A DNA stretch of 64,000 nt from the NCBI RefSeq assembly GCF_945859685.1, contig NC_079147.1, forward strand, positions 48,056,177 to 48,120,176. The letters are read 5' to 3'. The stretch's first letter is position 1, and the number at the start of each line of letters is the position of its first letter. The DNA comes from Eupeodes corollae. Its lineage: Eukaryota > Arthropoda > Insecta > Diptera > Syrphidae. Position numbers and translations under genes: made by a program. The notes beneath the pieces were generated by a model. That model ran no database searches and was not told the DNA's origin. It saw nothing but the letters and a program-made list of their open reading frames with translations. Of this stretch, positions 1 to 12,120 are shown piece after piece.

Positions 1-920
1 ATGGCGTGGCCCATCGCCATCATATTCAGCTTCAAGGACCCAACCTCAAACCCAATGCCAATCCCAGCCAGGCTCAGCTCAAACTCAGAAAGTGGTTGGT
101 TATAATATGACTTTTGAGTTTGAGAGTGAAAGTATGCCAAATGCCGCCACCATACCACCGCCACGCTGGTGCTGCTCCGCCATACTTTTGCCGCACTTAA
201 ATCCTTTTCGCTTCGCTAGAAAATATGATTCCACTTAAGTGAGTGCAAAACGTGACTTTTATCATTAATCTGAATTTCTTGCGAATGCGAGCACACACAG
301 AGATATTCTATGATTGTATGATTTTCTTTTCCGGCTTCTTCCGCGCTCAGCGCCGCACCGCTCTGCCGTCAGGATGTGCCACTTGTCCGCCAAAAAAGAT
401 ACGATTTCGTTGGTTGAAGAAAAGTTGTGACAATCCATTTATCAATCGTGCGCTTTTTTATCTTCGTTTTGCGTTTGGTACCTTCCATTTTTTGACTGAC
501 TTTATTCATGATGATGATAAGGCTTCTTTTTGTGTGAAAGTTCTTTTGAAAAATAACGTTTAATCTGCATAGAATGGAATCAAAAAGTTTGTATTTTGTT
601 CTTCTTTTCTTTTAATGACTTGGCCTTTCTTAATTAAGTGGGAAAATTTTAAGTAAAATATTCTTTAAAGGGAAAAATTTTTATAAAAGTAAATTTTTGC
701 TTGAATATTTTATTCGTTTTTTCGGCAGTCTATCTGGAAAGCTTCAAAGAATTGGGGTTAACTTTTGAATTTTTTGAAAAGCTAGCTGACTAAGGTGTAC
801 TGTATTTATTGATTGTCTACAAATGGAGTGTGGTCTTGGCCTATAAATTTCTTGGTCTTTTCAACTCTTTATTTTTATGACTAAATTACAAAAGTAAAAT
901 TATTGTAATTATTATTTTAT
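1..920. other. No recognised gene
   Basis: AT-rich DNA with no protein homology I recognise. An open frame at 243-563 (+, 106 codons) shows no domain, signal peptide or repeat and looks like chance coding. The first ~200 bases are less AT-rich than the rest, but I see no motif in them. Confidence 0.5.
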
Positions 921-924
921 AGAC

Positions 925-1170
925 GTTTGATAAAGTTTGGCATTAAACTATCTTACTGATTTTGGTTCCGATGAATATCTTCTTCGTTGGGTTAGAAGTT
1001 ACCTTTCAGAGCATTCAATTCAAGCTATTCACTATTTCCTCATTTTATTAATGATTTTTTTTCTAAAATTTTCGACAGTTTTGAAAATAGCAGTGGACAG
1101 ATCAAAACTGAACTGATGCTTTTTACGACCAGAACTAAAATATCTGCCTTCACACTACCCTGATTTAAAG
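925..1170 (+). pseudogene. LINE-C reverse transcriptase remnant
   Basis: Short decayed piece of a non-LTR reverse transcriptase. After one frameshift it reads TFDKVWH, then a stretch resembling LTDFGSDEYLLRWVRSYLS, which matches the palm-A region of Jockey-superfamily RTs (FDKVWH after the first catalytic Asp). A possible FINDFFSK piece (B-to-C region) follows, so the material between them is deleted. The same family appears at 4627-5650 and 57465-57755. Non-functional. The clade within the Jockey superfamily is uncertain. Confidence 0.6.
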
Positions 1171-1221
1171 GTCAAATACTGTCCTTATCTTCCAGTGGAA
1201 ATTTTTAGCAGCATTTCTAGT

Positions 1222-1475
1222 ACCGGTGGCATGATGGTTAGTGCGTTGGACTGTCATGTAAGAGGTCTTGGGTTCGATCCATGCCTATGTCATCTAAAGT
1301 TTTTTTCACGGGTACTGACTCTTGCGAGGAATTGACAAATTCTCCAAGAGTAAAGGGCTTACTCAAATTAGCCGTTCGGATTCGGCTTATAAACAGTCTC
1401 CTCCATCCCTGCAATTACTTGCACACAGGAATGATTGAGAGTTGTAAGCCACTAGGCCCTGGTTCTCTAGTATTT
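1222..1475 (+). mobile_element. tRNA-derived SINE
   Basis: Shows a pol III internal promoter. A box-A-like TGGCATGATGGTTA lies at 1227-1240 and a box B GGTTCGATCC at 1271-1280, at spacing typical of a tRNA. The head (1222 to ~1290) is tRNA-like, and a tRNA-unrelated body follows to about 1475 (landmarks GCCGTTCGGATTCGGC and CACTAGGCCCTGGTTCTC). SINEs of this layout are transcribed by pol III and mobilised by LINE proteins. No target duplication was resolved and no second copy was seen in the window. It does not fold convincingly as a functional tRNA because the body reads straight on from the T-arm region. Confidence 0.75.
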
Positions 1476-1559
1476 ATTTTTGATTCTAGATCCCAAACTA
1501 AACTAACGGTTTAAGAAGGCTTGCATTGCTTCTAACGACTGTAGAAAAACTCTAAATAC

Positions 1560-2150
1560 AAATTGGAGCCTGTACGCAACAAGAAATACAATATCGTGAA
1601 ACTTAGGAAGGTACAAGGAATAGCTAGTGCCATCACTACAGGAGCCCTTCGATCCTTTCCAAAATATGGTTTAAATGTTATTTTGCACCTCATACCAGTA
1701 GACCTACACATTAAATATTTAGTATCAGCAGTGCTCCAAGGCCTGAGGAATCAAAAAGAATATTAAAATCAAACTAAAATAAAAAAAACGCCTATCTGCA
1801 CTGACAGCCTATCTTTTTGAGGTTCTAGCTAATAGTGGTATTTATGGAAATAAACGGACTGATGCGTCGATCCAGCAAAATTCAACCTTTCATAGCTCTC
1901 TTGCAAAAAGAGTAACCATTCACCTAGAAGCTATGAAGGGCAAAATTTTCTCAATTTTTCTGACAGAATCCGAACGCAGGTGGAACAGTCTTACAGCTTG
2001 TACTTGTATCCAGGAAGATAATCTCTGCCTATAACCCATCTTTCTTCTTTTTTCAAAACATAGTTCTAACGATCTTATTGTAGCAAAACGGTGCGGCAGC
2101 GGTGTTACACGGCAAAGGCTGCTCGTGGTATCCTTACCTTTCTGAAACAT
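1560..2150 (+). pseudogene. Loa-like LINE ORF2 tail remnant
   Basis: Decayed 3' part of a Loa-like ORF2. The segment at 1563-1766 reads KKYNIVKLRKVQG, then TGALRSFPKYGLNVILHL and a conserved DLHIKYLVS piece. It corresponds to the better-preserved Loa element at 31350-33640 (motif KVQRTACVGTTGAM). Around 1820-1860 a SGIYGNKRTD piece resembles the end of an RNase H domain. Downstream resemblance to the LINE C-terminus is weak. Many stops and frameshifts, so no product is expected. Confidence 0.6.
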
Positions 2151-2479
2151 CTAATCCACTAAATTTCTTGGCTTACGACAGAACCCTCAGATGTAATATT
2201 TGTTTTTAGATTATTTTCTTTATACTTTGGAATGATCTAAGTCATTAAATTAAATTAAGTGGCAACACAGCTTGTAGAGAAGGAGGGCCTATTGACTTAC
2301 ACTTTTCAATCTGCGTAATTTCCGCCAGGAATGGAGGAAAACTACATTTTGTTAGCCGAATGTGTACGGCAAATTTGGAAAAGCACTTTTTGTGAGTAGA
2401 ATTTGATTCTTCTTCAGTCGTTTTACAGAACTTTATAATACCGAATTTTGACCAACCAGAGTTTTAAATTACAAAATAT
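2151..2479. other. Unassigned stretch
   Basis: No gene recognised. It could be the 3' UTR of the preceding Loa remnant, but nothing in the sequence proves this. Confidence 0.4.
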
Positions 2480-2728
2480 GCCTTTTTTATATTAACCGCA
2501 CACTAAAAGGGATATTACAACCCTTAGAATACAGAGACACAATCTGAGAATTAGGAAAGAAAGAGTCGATGCACATAGATTTTGAATTCTTGAAACGAAT
2601 ATCTCTACTAATCAGTACAACCGTAGTTGGGCTCGAGGGTGTACTGATCAGCATTCCTAGAAGTACAAGTATTACGGTTGAACTTTTTAAGCCCAAGCAA
2701 CCTTAGGATGATGATTAAGAGATGACGT
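2480..2728 (-). pseudogene. LINE-C 3' remnant
   Basis: On the minus strand a frame reads NRNTCTSRNADQYTLEPNYG, which resembles the C-terminal region of Jockey-superfamily LINEs (an RNTR-SRNA-QY-LE type motif). It lies directly 3' of the RTE-B insertion, in the same orientation as LINE-C at 4627-5650, so it is probably the continuation of that element. Heavily decayed. Confidence 0.4.
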
Positions 2729-2738
2729 AAGGGAACTA
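2729..2738. repeat. Target-site duplication of RTE-B copy 1 (left)
   Basis: AAGGGAACTA here and AAGGAAACTA at 4617-4626 differ at one base and precisely bracket the RTE-B element. Confidence 0.65.
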
Positions 2739-4616
2739 CTTACTTAAGGTGGCGCTACAGTACGGGGCGGACCTGCGCCTCAACCAACATGCGTCTCCAG
2801 CCAGCTCGGTCCCTAGCTAGCAGTCTCCAGTTTTGCACGCCAAATTGGTTGAAGTCTTCACCCACCTGCGTTCGCCACCTGAGTCGCAGTCCTCTACTGA
2901 GCCGTCCCACAGGATTTGATTCGAAGACTTGAGGCTATCCATCTAGCCATCTAAGTCGTTGGACTTTAATTCTGTCAACTAGGTCAGTGTGGCTTTAGAA
3001 GTGTAGAGTCCGTACAGTTCGTCGTTATATCTTCTCAGCCATTCTCCATCTATGCATACGGGACCAAAAATCACCCGAAGAATTTTGCTCTCGAAGCATC
3101 CTAAGACCCTCTCATTTTTTTTTGGCAAGGTCCAGGCCTCCGCGCCATAAATGAAAACTGGGATGATGAGTGTTTAATTGGTGGTGATTTTTGATGCTTG
3201 AGAGAGGAATTTATTTTTCAGTTGCCTTCTAAGTCCAAAGAATCACCTACTTGCAAAAGTTATTCTCCGTTTGATTTCATCGTTGGTGTCGTTGTCTGTG
3301 TTTATAGCGGATCCTAGGTAGACAAAGTTCTTAACTACCTTGAAGTTATAGCCGTCCATGGTGATGTTTTGTCCAAGACGTCGTATTTGGTATTTCCCTC
3401 ATTTACCACTAAACCCATCTTATTCGCTTCCGTCGCAATGCTCAAAAACGCTCCACTGACATCAGGCTTTGATCTTCCAATTATGTCAATATCATACGTA
3501 TCCTAGTAATTGGAAGGGCCTTTGGAAGCTTGTGCTTCTACTGTTGACGGTTGAGTTTTGCACAACACTTTCCAGACCGATGTTGAAGAAGCCGCATGAC
3601 AATGCACCACCTTGTCAAAAACCTTTTTTGACATCAAATGCATCGGTAAGATCTATTCCGACCTTGATAGAGCAGTGTGCATTCTCCACAATTCTGTACA
3701 AACGAATAAATTTGACAGGGATGCTAAAACTAGACATTTCTTTGTATAGCTCGTCTTAACGGATGCTGTCAGAAGCTCCCGTGTTTTTTCCAAGACCTGC
3801 CGTAGAGTGAATATTTGGTCGATAGTGGATTTTCCTGTTCTGAAGCCACACTGATGAGGACCTATCAGGTTGTTGACGAACGGCTTTAGACGGTCACATA
3901 ATACGGCAGAAAGAATCTTAGATGCAATGTTAAGGAGGCTGATGCCTCTGTAGCTAGCGCAATTTATAGGGTCTCCTTTTGTATGTATCGGGCATACTAT
4001 GCTGAGATTCCACTTATCGGGCAAGCTTTCTTCCGACCATATTTTGCAGATCTGTTGTTGCATGCTCCTTACCAAGGATGCTGCTTTAAATAGTTCAGCA
4101 GCGATGCCGTCAGCTCCAGCAGCTTTGTTTGACTTTAGTTTTGCGTAATGCGTCGCCAACGTTGAGTGGTTCTATCTCCCTTACAGCAGAATTCGGTTTG
4201 TTATCGCAATTATATAGTGTAGAGAAGTGGTCTTTCCACATTCTCAACATAGACTGCGGTTCTACTACGATGTTCCCCTGATCGTCTTTACAGGCTTCGG
4301 TTCGTGGCTGGTAATCTTGGAAGTTTGTTTCTACCTTTTGGTAAAATTTATGAAACTCATTCCTGTTATGACATCTCTCTATCTCCTCGATCGCGGGCTT
4401 CGCATGCTCTCTTTTTTTCCATCTATGAAGCCGGTGTTTCTCTCTCCTCTTCTGCTCGTAGAGCTCGTGAAGAGCTTTGGTCCTTCTGAGCAGCGCCGTT
4501 TTGTATGCCTCTGGTTTCGCTGCGTGTGCTTGCCGTCATTCGTCGTCAAGCCAGGGGTTTGGCTGTTGTTGCCGTGTGAAACCTAGCTTTTCAGAAGCAG
4601 CATCTTTGATGGCTGC
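2739..4616 (-). mobile_element. RTE-B LINE copy 1, 5'-truncated
   Basis: Minus-strand RTE-clade retrotransposon relic. The 3' end is at 2739 (CTTACTTAAGGTGGCGC on the plus strand), the terminus shared by all copies. In element order the preserved parts are: the linker after the endonuclease; RT fingers at about 4159-3890 (LKSNKAAGADGIAAELF, CASYRGISLLNIASKIL); the CGFRTGKSTIDQIFTLRQ motif at about 3830; then frameshifted palm and C-terminal parts. The endonuclease is absent because the copy stops at 4616. Matching 10-bp sequences flank it, indicating target-primed insertion into LINE-C followed by decay. RTEs normally encode one protein with an apurinic-type endonuclease and RT; this copy can make neither intact. 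Confidence 0.85.
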
Positions 4617-4626
4617 AAGGAAACTA
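4617..4626. repeat. Target-site duplication of RTE-B copy 1 (right)
   Basis: AAGGAAACTA matches 2729-2738 at 9 of 10 positions. Confidence 0.65.
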
Positions 4627-5650
4627 ACAATGATATTATCACCAATAAATTTAAATACTCTAAGTTCAATTCTGTCTAAGAGGCTTAAGTAAGTTGCAGG
4701 AGAACCAGCACAGAGATCGGAGTTATACTCAAGCTTTGGACGTATAAATCTTGTAGATAATAAGCAGATCAGAAGGGGAGAAACATTTCTTGCATCGCCA
4801 TAGGAAACCCAAACATATTTTGGCATTTTTGGCGATATCGCGTATGTTCTCGTTCCACAAGAGGTGTTTGGTGATACACGAAATGAGAATATCGACATGT
4901 TTAGTCTCCCAGATGCAAGTGCAATCCATGGACAATGGCAATGTAGTGTTACTCGCTTTATCGATACAAACAGCATTGGGTTTTCGAAACATTAAACTCC
5001 ACGCGGGTTTATTATTCCCCATTGTACAATGCTCTTTAGGTCGGAATTAAATGAGCTTATCATTTTTTGTCGTTGCACTTCCACATCCCAAGAAGAGGGA
5101 TGTGAATCTGAGAACGAATATGAAAAGCTAAGAGTACTATCGTCAGCAAAAAAAGTATTGGATAAGAAGTTGCTGGCAGGAGGTCATAAATAAAAAAGAG
5201 TGGTGGAGATAAAACAGAGCCCTGAGGTACATCACCATTTATTTTATGGTTTCCAGACTTAAACCTATCCAATACTGCTTTTATTGAACGATCCGAAAGG
5301 TAATTATTAGTCCAATGAAGGAAGCATTCATAAAAACCGAAAGTACGCATTTGTAATAAGAAAGCTTGATGCCAAACCCTATCAAAAGCTTTTGAATTGT
5401 CAAGTTCAATAATCTTACTTTCTCCAAAACGATGCAAGGATTTTCTGCACTGTTCAGCGAGATGAACCTGCGGAAGCTGCACTGTCGGGATTTTAAAAGT
5501 CTTCTTGAGCTGATAATTAATCAGCGTTGTCATGACTTTGAAAAGAAGGTAAGTGAGTGCAATCCGTAAATATTTGAAGGGTGAGAAAGATTTGACTTTT
5601 TGGAAATGATCTGGATAAATGCTGTTTTCCATCCGCTTGGAGCGAGACCT
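4627..5650 (-). pseudogene. LINE-C reverse transcriptase remnant
   Basis: Relic of a Jockey-superfamily LINE. Element order on the minus strand: a decayed fingers region; FGESKIIELDNSKAFDRVWH (palm A, about 5440-5370); a conserved strand-loop block; GDVPQGSVLSPPLFFIYDL (motif B, about 5240-5190); then frameshifts; and the C-terminal thumb piece FIRPKLEYNSDLCAGSP (about 4740-4690). The catalytic YADD region is degraded. Its 3' continuation is displaced to 2480-2728 by the RTE-B insertion. Frameshifts and stops rule out activity. Confidence 0.75.
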
Positions 5651-8600
5651 GTTGACAAGGGCAGGTGAAGAAGCTTAAACAATGATTTTGCTATCGTTAA
5701 AGAACACCTCTTCAGGACAATTTTTATTTAAAAATAGTGAATCACAAAGTTTTTGTTGTTGAAACCAGACTATTCCAAAAATTTAACATCTAATTAAATC
5801 ACATGATTTTATTTAAAAAGTTGATTTGTTAAAAATTATTGAAGCAATCATATTATTTTAACAGCGTTAGTCTATTGAAATCAGCCGAGTTAAATTTTCA
5901 AATACTATTGAGTAACTTTAGTCACAGGAAAATGTTTTGTAGGTTGGTCCCAACAAAGAGATATTTGGCCTTTTATAACTCTCAAGCATTTTATCATTAC
6001 AAAGCAATAATATCTGAAAAATGTCTCAATGTGTTAAATTAAAATAAAAAACAAAGAGTGTTGTATTGGCCGTTAATTTGTGTTAATTAAGTCAAGCTTT
6101 TTTTTCACTTTTATCCAGGTAAGAATAATTTTAATTTTCATAAGAAATCTAATAAATCTTCTGTGACCTTAATATTGGCCCACAATTTATTATTTATTAA
6201 TGGCCCAAAAGTCCCTTCAAGAGAATACATACTTGCACCCCATAATTTCCCTCATCAATTTGTTAGAAAAAAAGCAAAGATAAATTCATTTAGCACATCA
6301 CGATCTTTTAGAAAAGGGAATAGATATCCCTTTTTTGAAGCTGATAGCTCCTATACAGCCCATACCTAAGCAATTGCAATAAACATTCTTGCTAATGGTT
6401 TTGAGGGTATGTGCAAGGATTACCCCCACAATAATTGATTTATGCCTTTTTTGCTTGTCAGCAACACTTCAACACGATGACGGACGGTTCACATTTTGAA
6501 AATTTAATACAAATTAAATATCGACACAGGAGGGACAAGAAGTCCTTTCGGTCCTTAAAACGCAAACGTATTTTATTTTTCTAATTGAATGCTTTTTCCA
6601 AGAACTTTTTTGTCGTATTTAAGTCGATTTATTTTGCATTTTCGATGAGGTACATTAACAATCGTTTTACGATTATTGCTGTAATAAATGTAATAACAAA
6701 AGTGACCTCAGAAAAATCAACTTAATGTCTTTATTTTTGATAAAAGTAATTTAACATTTTTTGTGTAGTATGGTTTGTAAAGCAGGTTCCTGCTACAACC
6801 ACTACATATTTTCGAAAACTGAAGTAGGACACAAACCACGCTATATAATATCCTTTCAATCGTGATCAAATAGTGATAAAATTAAACGAATAATAAGGGA
6901 ATGTCACGCAACAGCCTTGCACGTTATAACAAAGTTCAATGTTTTTACTTTTGAAATTGACTGCGCGGTATTTTATTGTGGTGTATTTTAAAAGTCAATC
7001 GATTTGTAAAATGTGTGTCTTGATTAATATTTTTCAAGAATAATAAGTGTATTTGAAATCTGTCTTATATTTACTTTTAATTATTGTTTTATTCTAAACA
7101 CATGTGATGTGTTATGTAGTTACAATTGATATTTAAGAATTAAACTATATATGGACCAGGTTTTATTTATTAAGTGGAATCAAACATTTCTGAGTTATGA
7201 AAAGTAAAAATAATGAAATTACTTTTTATTAAAGTACTTAATCATATTACCCTTTTAAATTAAAAATAAACTATGTTTGAGTGGTTCACCTGGGCGTATA
7301 CGCACTTTTATCGTCATAATGAAATTGTATTTTTGGAAACTTCATTTACATTTGCTTTCGAGTAATTTTGAGTTACTTTTTTTTGTAAAATAGATAACAG
7401 CTCCATTTATCGGATGGAATTCAAAAAGCAATAGAAAAGTATTTCAATCATTTTAAACCGTTTGTTTGTGGAATTTACAATGTATACAATTCCTCTCGTT
7501 TCAATTTATATATTGTATAAATAAAAACAAGCTTAAGCTAGAAACTTAGAGATGTCTTCTAGTAATAGCTATTTGAAAAAAGCTTAAGCTAAATCTATGT
7601 GACCAAAGCTTGTCTGATTAAAAATTGCTTACGATAGAATTTTATAGTTAAAGCTTCAAAAATATTAACATTTGTGAACAACTGACTAGAACGCTTCGAC
7701 TTGTTCTTATTTAAAAGTTTCATTTCTATTTAAGTGCTAATATTACAAAGTTTATACGTGTGCTACAGTCTAATATGTTAGAAAACGGTTGGGCATTAGT
7801 AATTGCGACTTTCGTAGTTTATTTCCGTTTTTGAAAGAAAATGTGCAGTGACTCGATGATAAGTTTTTAGGAAACTTTTAGGAAAGAAATGAGCGTAGAA
7901 GAGGTGCATTGACCTCTAAACAAAGATTTAAGTGAACTTAGATTTCATATCGGTGTAGGAATATATTTAAAGTTGACCAAACTATACTGTGTGCAAAAGT
8001 ATTAAGAACGTGAACAGGACAACGAAATAATGCACAAAGCTCATGTTTATATCAAATTTTTGTCAAGTCGTATTGAAATTGGATCAGAAAAGGTAAAATG
8101 GACAAACAAATACACTTTTCCTATAGCTTTTAGAGATGTCTATATTGATATCTCCAAACCTTTAAAATTACCTGTTCAAAACGCAACTGAAAAGTTTTTC
8201 AGCCTTAAAGTAGAAGCAACATGCAATGCAGCTAAAAAATTCATAAGTTTGGTCTTGAAAACATCAAAAATATTATTTTTTAAGATTTTAGATATACGGT
8301 ATTACATTTTCGCTTCAAACGCCTCGAAGAAATCCTTAAACAAAAGCAGACAAAAAGTTCAATGGCATTATTTGTTGAGAGCTAGGGTATAAAAGAGATA
8401 TGCTTTGACGGAGTTTAGCAAAGACCTTCATGCCACTTCATTATCAGATAGCCAAACCAAAGAAGGCAAAAACAATAGCAAGATTATAACGAAAATCAAA
8501 TACACAATTTGTAGACGCAGAAATGAAATACAAGAAATTAATATGCCAAGAATGTCTCAATTTTCACAGAACACTTTAAAACTTTATTTCTTTGACGAAA

Positions 8601-8956
8601 ATCTCAGAAGTAGTCTTTTTTAATTGCTCGACAGATAGTTTTATCAAAACCCTTTTATTGCAGCTAAAAGTCCCGAAAACGATATCCTTCAACTATCGTT
8701 TAAGCTGTAAAATAAAAAACGGAATTTATCATTTTACAAGAAAGCAATACTTACAATTTACATAAAGTAAACAGATTTGATAGCCCAAAATGCAAAATCC
8801 GTTGTTTCGGTAATAAACATTTCGGTTTTATCTAAGCTTCTTATCCAAAACATGTGAATAAACAAACGAAAGCTAGAAATTTAAAGTTTATGCTAGAATT
8901 TACTAGCTGAAACTATCTCGAAAATTATATAGGTATTTCAACTAAATTTATCCATT
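5651..8956. other. 3.3 kb without a recognised element
   Basis: AT-rich sequence with no transposon or host gene I can name. An open frame at 8030-8392 (+, 120 codons, Lys/Ser-rich) is followed in another frame by one at 8405-8623. Neither shows a known domain or a signal peptide, and both lack clear coding features. An imperfect inverted repeat near 6770-6850 (ATGGTTTGT facing ACAAACCA) might be a tiny MITE. The 12-mer AAGCTTAAGCTA occurs twice near 7530-7590. Confidence 0.4.
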
Positions 8957-10455
8957 TTATAAAAGAAATGTATTTTGATTCTCAAGCATCTGTCTGGGAT
9001 GGGTCAGTTTATTCTGTCTGTTTCCAACAGATAATGGTGTCAAACAAGGATGTCTCATCAGTGCCCCTTTGTTTTCACTTTTCATCAATGACATAGTGAA
9101 TTTCCTTCCTGGTGGAATTCGGATCGGTGGAATGTCAATAAAAGTACTGTTGTATGCCGACGATTTGGTTTTACTTTCAGAGTTACCCGATGTTTTACAA
9201 CTGATGATAAATCGTATATAAGAATATTGCTGCAAATGAGATCTTCTTACAAACACTGATAAATCAAAGATCATGGTATTTTCCAGATCTTCTAGGAGTC
9301 AGATTCGTTATAATTGGTACTTCAATGGTTACTTCCTGGAAGTGGTTAACGATAAACAAATACTTAGGAGTGAAACTTAATACGAAGATGGACTTTAACG
9401 AACATTTAGTTGAGAAAACCAATAGTTGTAAAAGTATGCTAAATATATCATGGAAAAATGTTTTCTCAAACAAACGAGTCCCACTCTCTGCGAAATACAA
9501 AATTTTTGACGCTATTGTGAATACTACACTTTGCTATGCTGCTCAAGTATGGGGTATGGAAGAATACGAAACGATTGAAAAATTCCACCGACACTTTAAA
9601 AAGCTTTTTAACCTGCCTCTTAAAACTCCAAGCTATGCTTTATACATAGAAACAGGTCTTCCTAAACTGTTTACCAGTTCATTAAAGACTCAGGCGGATT
9701 ATATCGTAAACATTTTTAAGCAACCAGATGAGCGCTTATCCAAGAAAATGCTGCGTTACGAAATAAGAAATGAGGATTGGTGAATGAGGAAATAGAAAAA
9801 TTTGGCAATCAGTTTTGATGAAGAAGTTTTGATGGAAGAAAGAAACTTGGTTGATTTGAAGGAGCAGCTCTATCGCATAATTGGAAAACACGAAAACTCT
9901 GTTCGGAATGGTTTTAAAGCTGCTGCTCGAGAGTCCCTCATTAGGGTGTTGTACTCCCAACTCAATATGAGCTTAAATCAAGGAAATTACTTCCAAGACT
10001 AACTCCTCTCCTTAATTTTGAAAGCAAGATGCGAACTCTTAGGACCCTATAATGGAAGTTTCAACGAATTTTGTTCCTTATGTAATCTTAAATCCAAAGA
10101 AGACTGCTTTCATTTTATCAGTTTGTGTCCCATTTTTGCAACTCAACGGATACCGTATTGCAGACAAAGAACATTAACAATTCAAGGAACAATAAAACTT
10201 TTGAACAAAACGAACTGGAAACCCCTCGCATCATTCTTGAAAGATTTTTCCAATAATAGGATGTTGCTAATATCTGAATTTGAATAGTTATACTTATTTA
10301 TTATTTATATAACTTATATAACTTTTTATATACATTAATATCAAATTGCTAACCGAGCTGACGGCAATGCCATAGCTTTAAATTCAATCAATTGTTAACA
10401 AATGTTTCAAACCAACGAATCAATAGATGAATACTTACTTACTTACTTACTGATA
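8957..10455 (+). pseudogene. LINE-D 3' part (RT and C-terminus)
   Basis: 5'-truncated non-LTR retrotransposon on the plus strand. About 9020-9075 gives NGVKQGCLISAPLFSLFIND (RT motif B), and 9150-9180 gives LLYADDLVLLS (catalytic YADD). One stop or frameshift follows, then a 152-codon open stretch at 9325-9783 carrying the thumb and C-terminal region. At about 10075-10135 a CCHC-type motif CSLCNLKSKEDCFHFISLC sits near the protein end. The protein part stops at 10285. A 3' UTR follows and ends in an (ACTT)n tail at about 10432-10452, as expected for TPRT. Clade not assigned. Several stops mean no full product. Confidence 0.75.
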
Positions 10456-10849
10456 ATAAAACGCTGCTATTATATAATACACAAGATTCCCATTTCCGGT
10501 ACAATCAGTTTTTTTTTTGGGTTGTAAATACTATGTACATAATATTCTGAAATAAAATAACATGTTGCGTTTGATATTTTTCTGCCAAAAATGTTTATAT
10601 TACTGAAAGCAACTTTCTGAACGGTTGGCTTGATTCAGTTTGTTTAGAAGGCAAAAATACAGCTAAACTGATTGTATCGATCCAAAAAGAAGTCCTGCCA
10701 ACAGATCTAACTTGTTTTCGTTACTTATACACCCGTTTAAATGAAAATTCCATATTTTGTCTGCTACAGTATATAAACGTATTTCACACCTCTAAAGCAC
10801 CCGTAACACCCTCAGCAAATATTTACTTTTGTTTGCATTTATAGATTAC
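10456..10849. other. Unassigned, with a 42-bp shared motif
   Basis: No gene recognised. The segment at about 10779-10822 (starting TTTCACACCTCTAAAGCAC) is closely similar to 15610-15653, about 36 of 42 bases by eye. It may be the extreme 5' part of LINE-E or a separate small repeat. Confidence 0.4.
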
Positions 10850-11913
10850 ACGCTTCATCTCCCCTCTATTTTATAAATGAAATTGTCAATTTTTTTTAGT
10901 CTTAAGCGATCGAAGAATCTTATTATTATAGGTAATTTAAACATAGATGTTCTAGTAAGTAATTCTGTTTCTGATCTTTATAAAGTTCTCATAGCCAAAA
11001 ATTGACTTACATCTTTCGTAAACGAAGTGACTAGGCCTTGTTCTGGTACGTGCCTTGACCATACTCTTGGTCGTTTTGATAAGATTCCCTACAATTTTAT
11101 TACTCGAATTAACCTTGAACTTAATATAACTGACCACTGTATGACAGGAATTCTCTTTGAAAGTGTTAGATGTGAAAACAATGAATGTTGTACCCAACCC
11201 CCCTTTATCAGAGTCATCTATCTGCTTTTAAATAGAAGATTACTTTATGAAAATTGGAATAGCGTCTTGTCTGAAAGTGAAGTATCCATTGCGTATGATT
11301 TATTTCTTAAAATTTTTAAAGAACACAAAGTTTATCTACTTGTACTTTAATGCAGAACAATTCAAATAGGAACCTCAAACCATGGATAAATTCATCACTG
11401 ATAAACAAAATTAATCAGAACAAAAAATTAAGCAATAAATGTCTCAAACATCCGATGAATTTAAGTCTGAAAAGCAGGTATAAGAGGCTGTGTAAAAAAC
11501 TAAACGAAGAAATAAGAACAACAAAATATTCGTATTATCAATCCAAAATCCATACGGCAAAGAGCAACATCAAAAAGGAATGGGAAGTCATTTATAGTAT
11601 TTTAGGTAGGAACATATCGAATAGCAGCAATTCAATTGTACTAAAAATGGTTTAGTTGTTTTATAGAATCCAAAAGATGTAGCGGATGAATTTAGTTCCT
11701 TTTTTGCGTCTGTTGGGCATAGTTCTTTTTCTGAAAGTGTCTGTTGCTATGAGATTGTTCCTCAAGAAACCAGTTCGAACAGTTTCTTTTTTGAGTCAAT
11801 TACAGGACATGAAATACTTAAAACAATAAACTCGTTAAATAATTCAACTTCTCATGCTTAAAAAGGTTGGACCAAATTTGGTTGATATATTGACACACAT
11901 TTTTAACTTAGGC
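10850..11913 (+). pseudogene. LINE-E, endonuclease and linker part
   Basis: Relic of a Jockey/CR1-superfamily LINE on the plus strand. The frame from about 10855 reads INEIVNFF, then LKRSKNLIIIGNLNIDVL (a GDFN-like endonuclease strand, here GNLN), then CLDHTLGRFD and ITDH (the SDH-like catalytic His motif) near 11130. The linker at 11350-11655 is basic and Asn-rich (KPWINSSLINKINQNKK type), as between endonuclease and RT in this superfamily. The RT continues after the RTE-A insertion, at 12137-12566. Stops and frameshifts inactivate it. Confidence 0.7.
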
Positions 11914-11929
11914 ATATACTCTGGAAAGT
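11914..11929. repeat. 16-bp target-site duplication (left)
   Basis: ATATACTCTGGAAAGT, repeated perfectly at 12121-12136 around the 191-bp RTE-A fragment. Confidence 0.93.
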
Positions 11930-12120
11930 CTTCGAATCCGCAACCACAGGACAGCGCAGTAGAGGAAGACCGCGGATCAGGTGGCGCGCACAAGTGGAAG
12001 GTGACCTCACCCAACTTGAAGCGCGAAACTGGAGACATCTAGCTAGGGACCGAGCTAGATGGAGAAGTTTGTTGGGTGAGGCCTAGTTCACACAGGACTG
12101 TAGCACCACCTTAAGTAAGT
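11930..12120 (+). mobile_element. RTE-A 3' fragment (191 bp)
   Basis: Severely 5'-truncated copy of the RTE-A 3' end. It encodes in decayed form the conserved C-terminus (SRGRPRIRWRAQV type) and finishes ACCACCTTAAGTAAGT. A perfect 16-bp target duplication brackets it, so it is a bona fide TPRT insertion into LINE-E. It is nearly identical, inverted, to the 3' end of the long RTE-A copy that starts 447 bp downstream. Confidence 0.93.

Noticed and set aside
243..563. 106-codon open frame near the window start
   Set aside because: No recognisable domain, irregular composition and no supporting context; likely chance.
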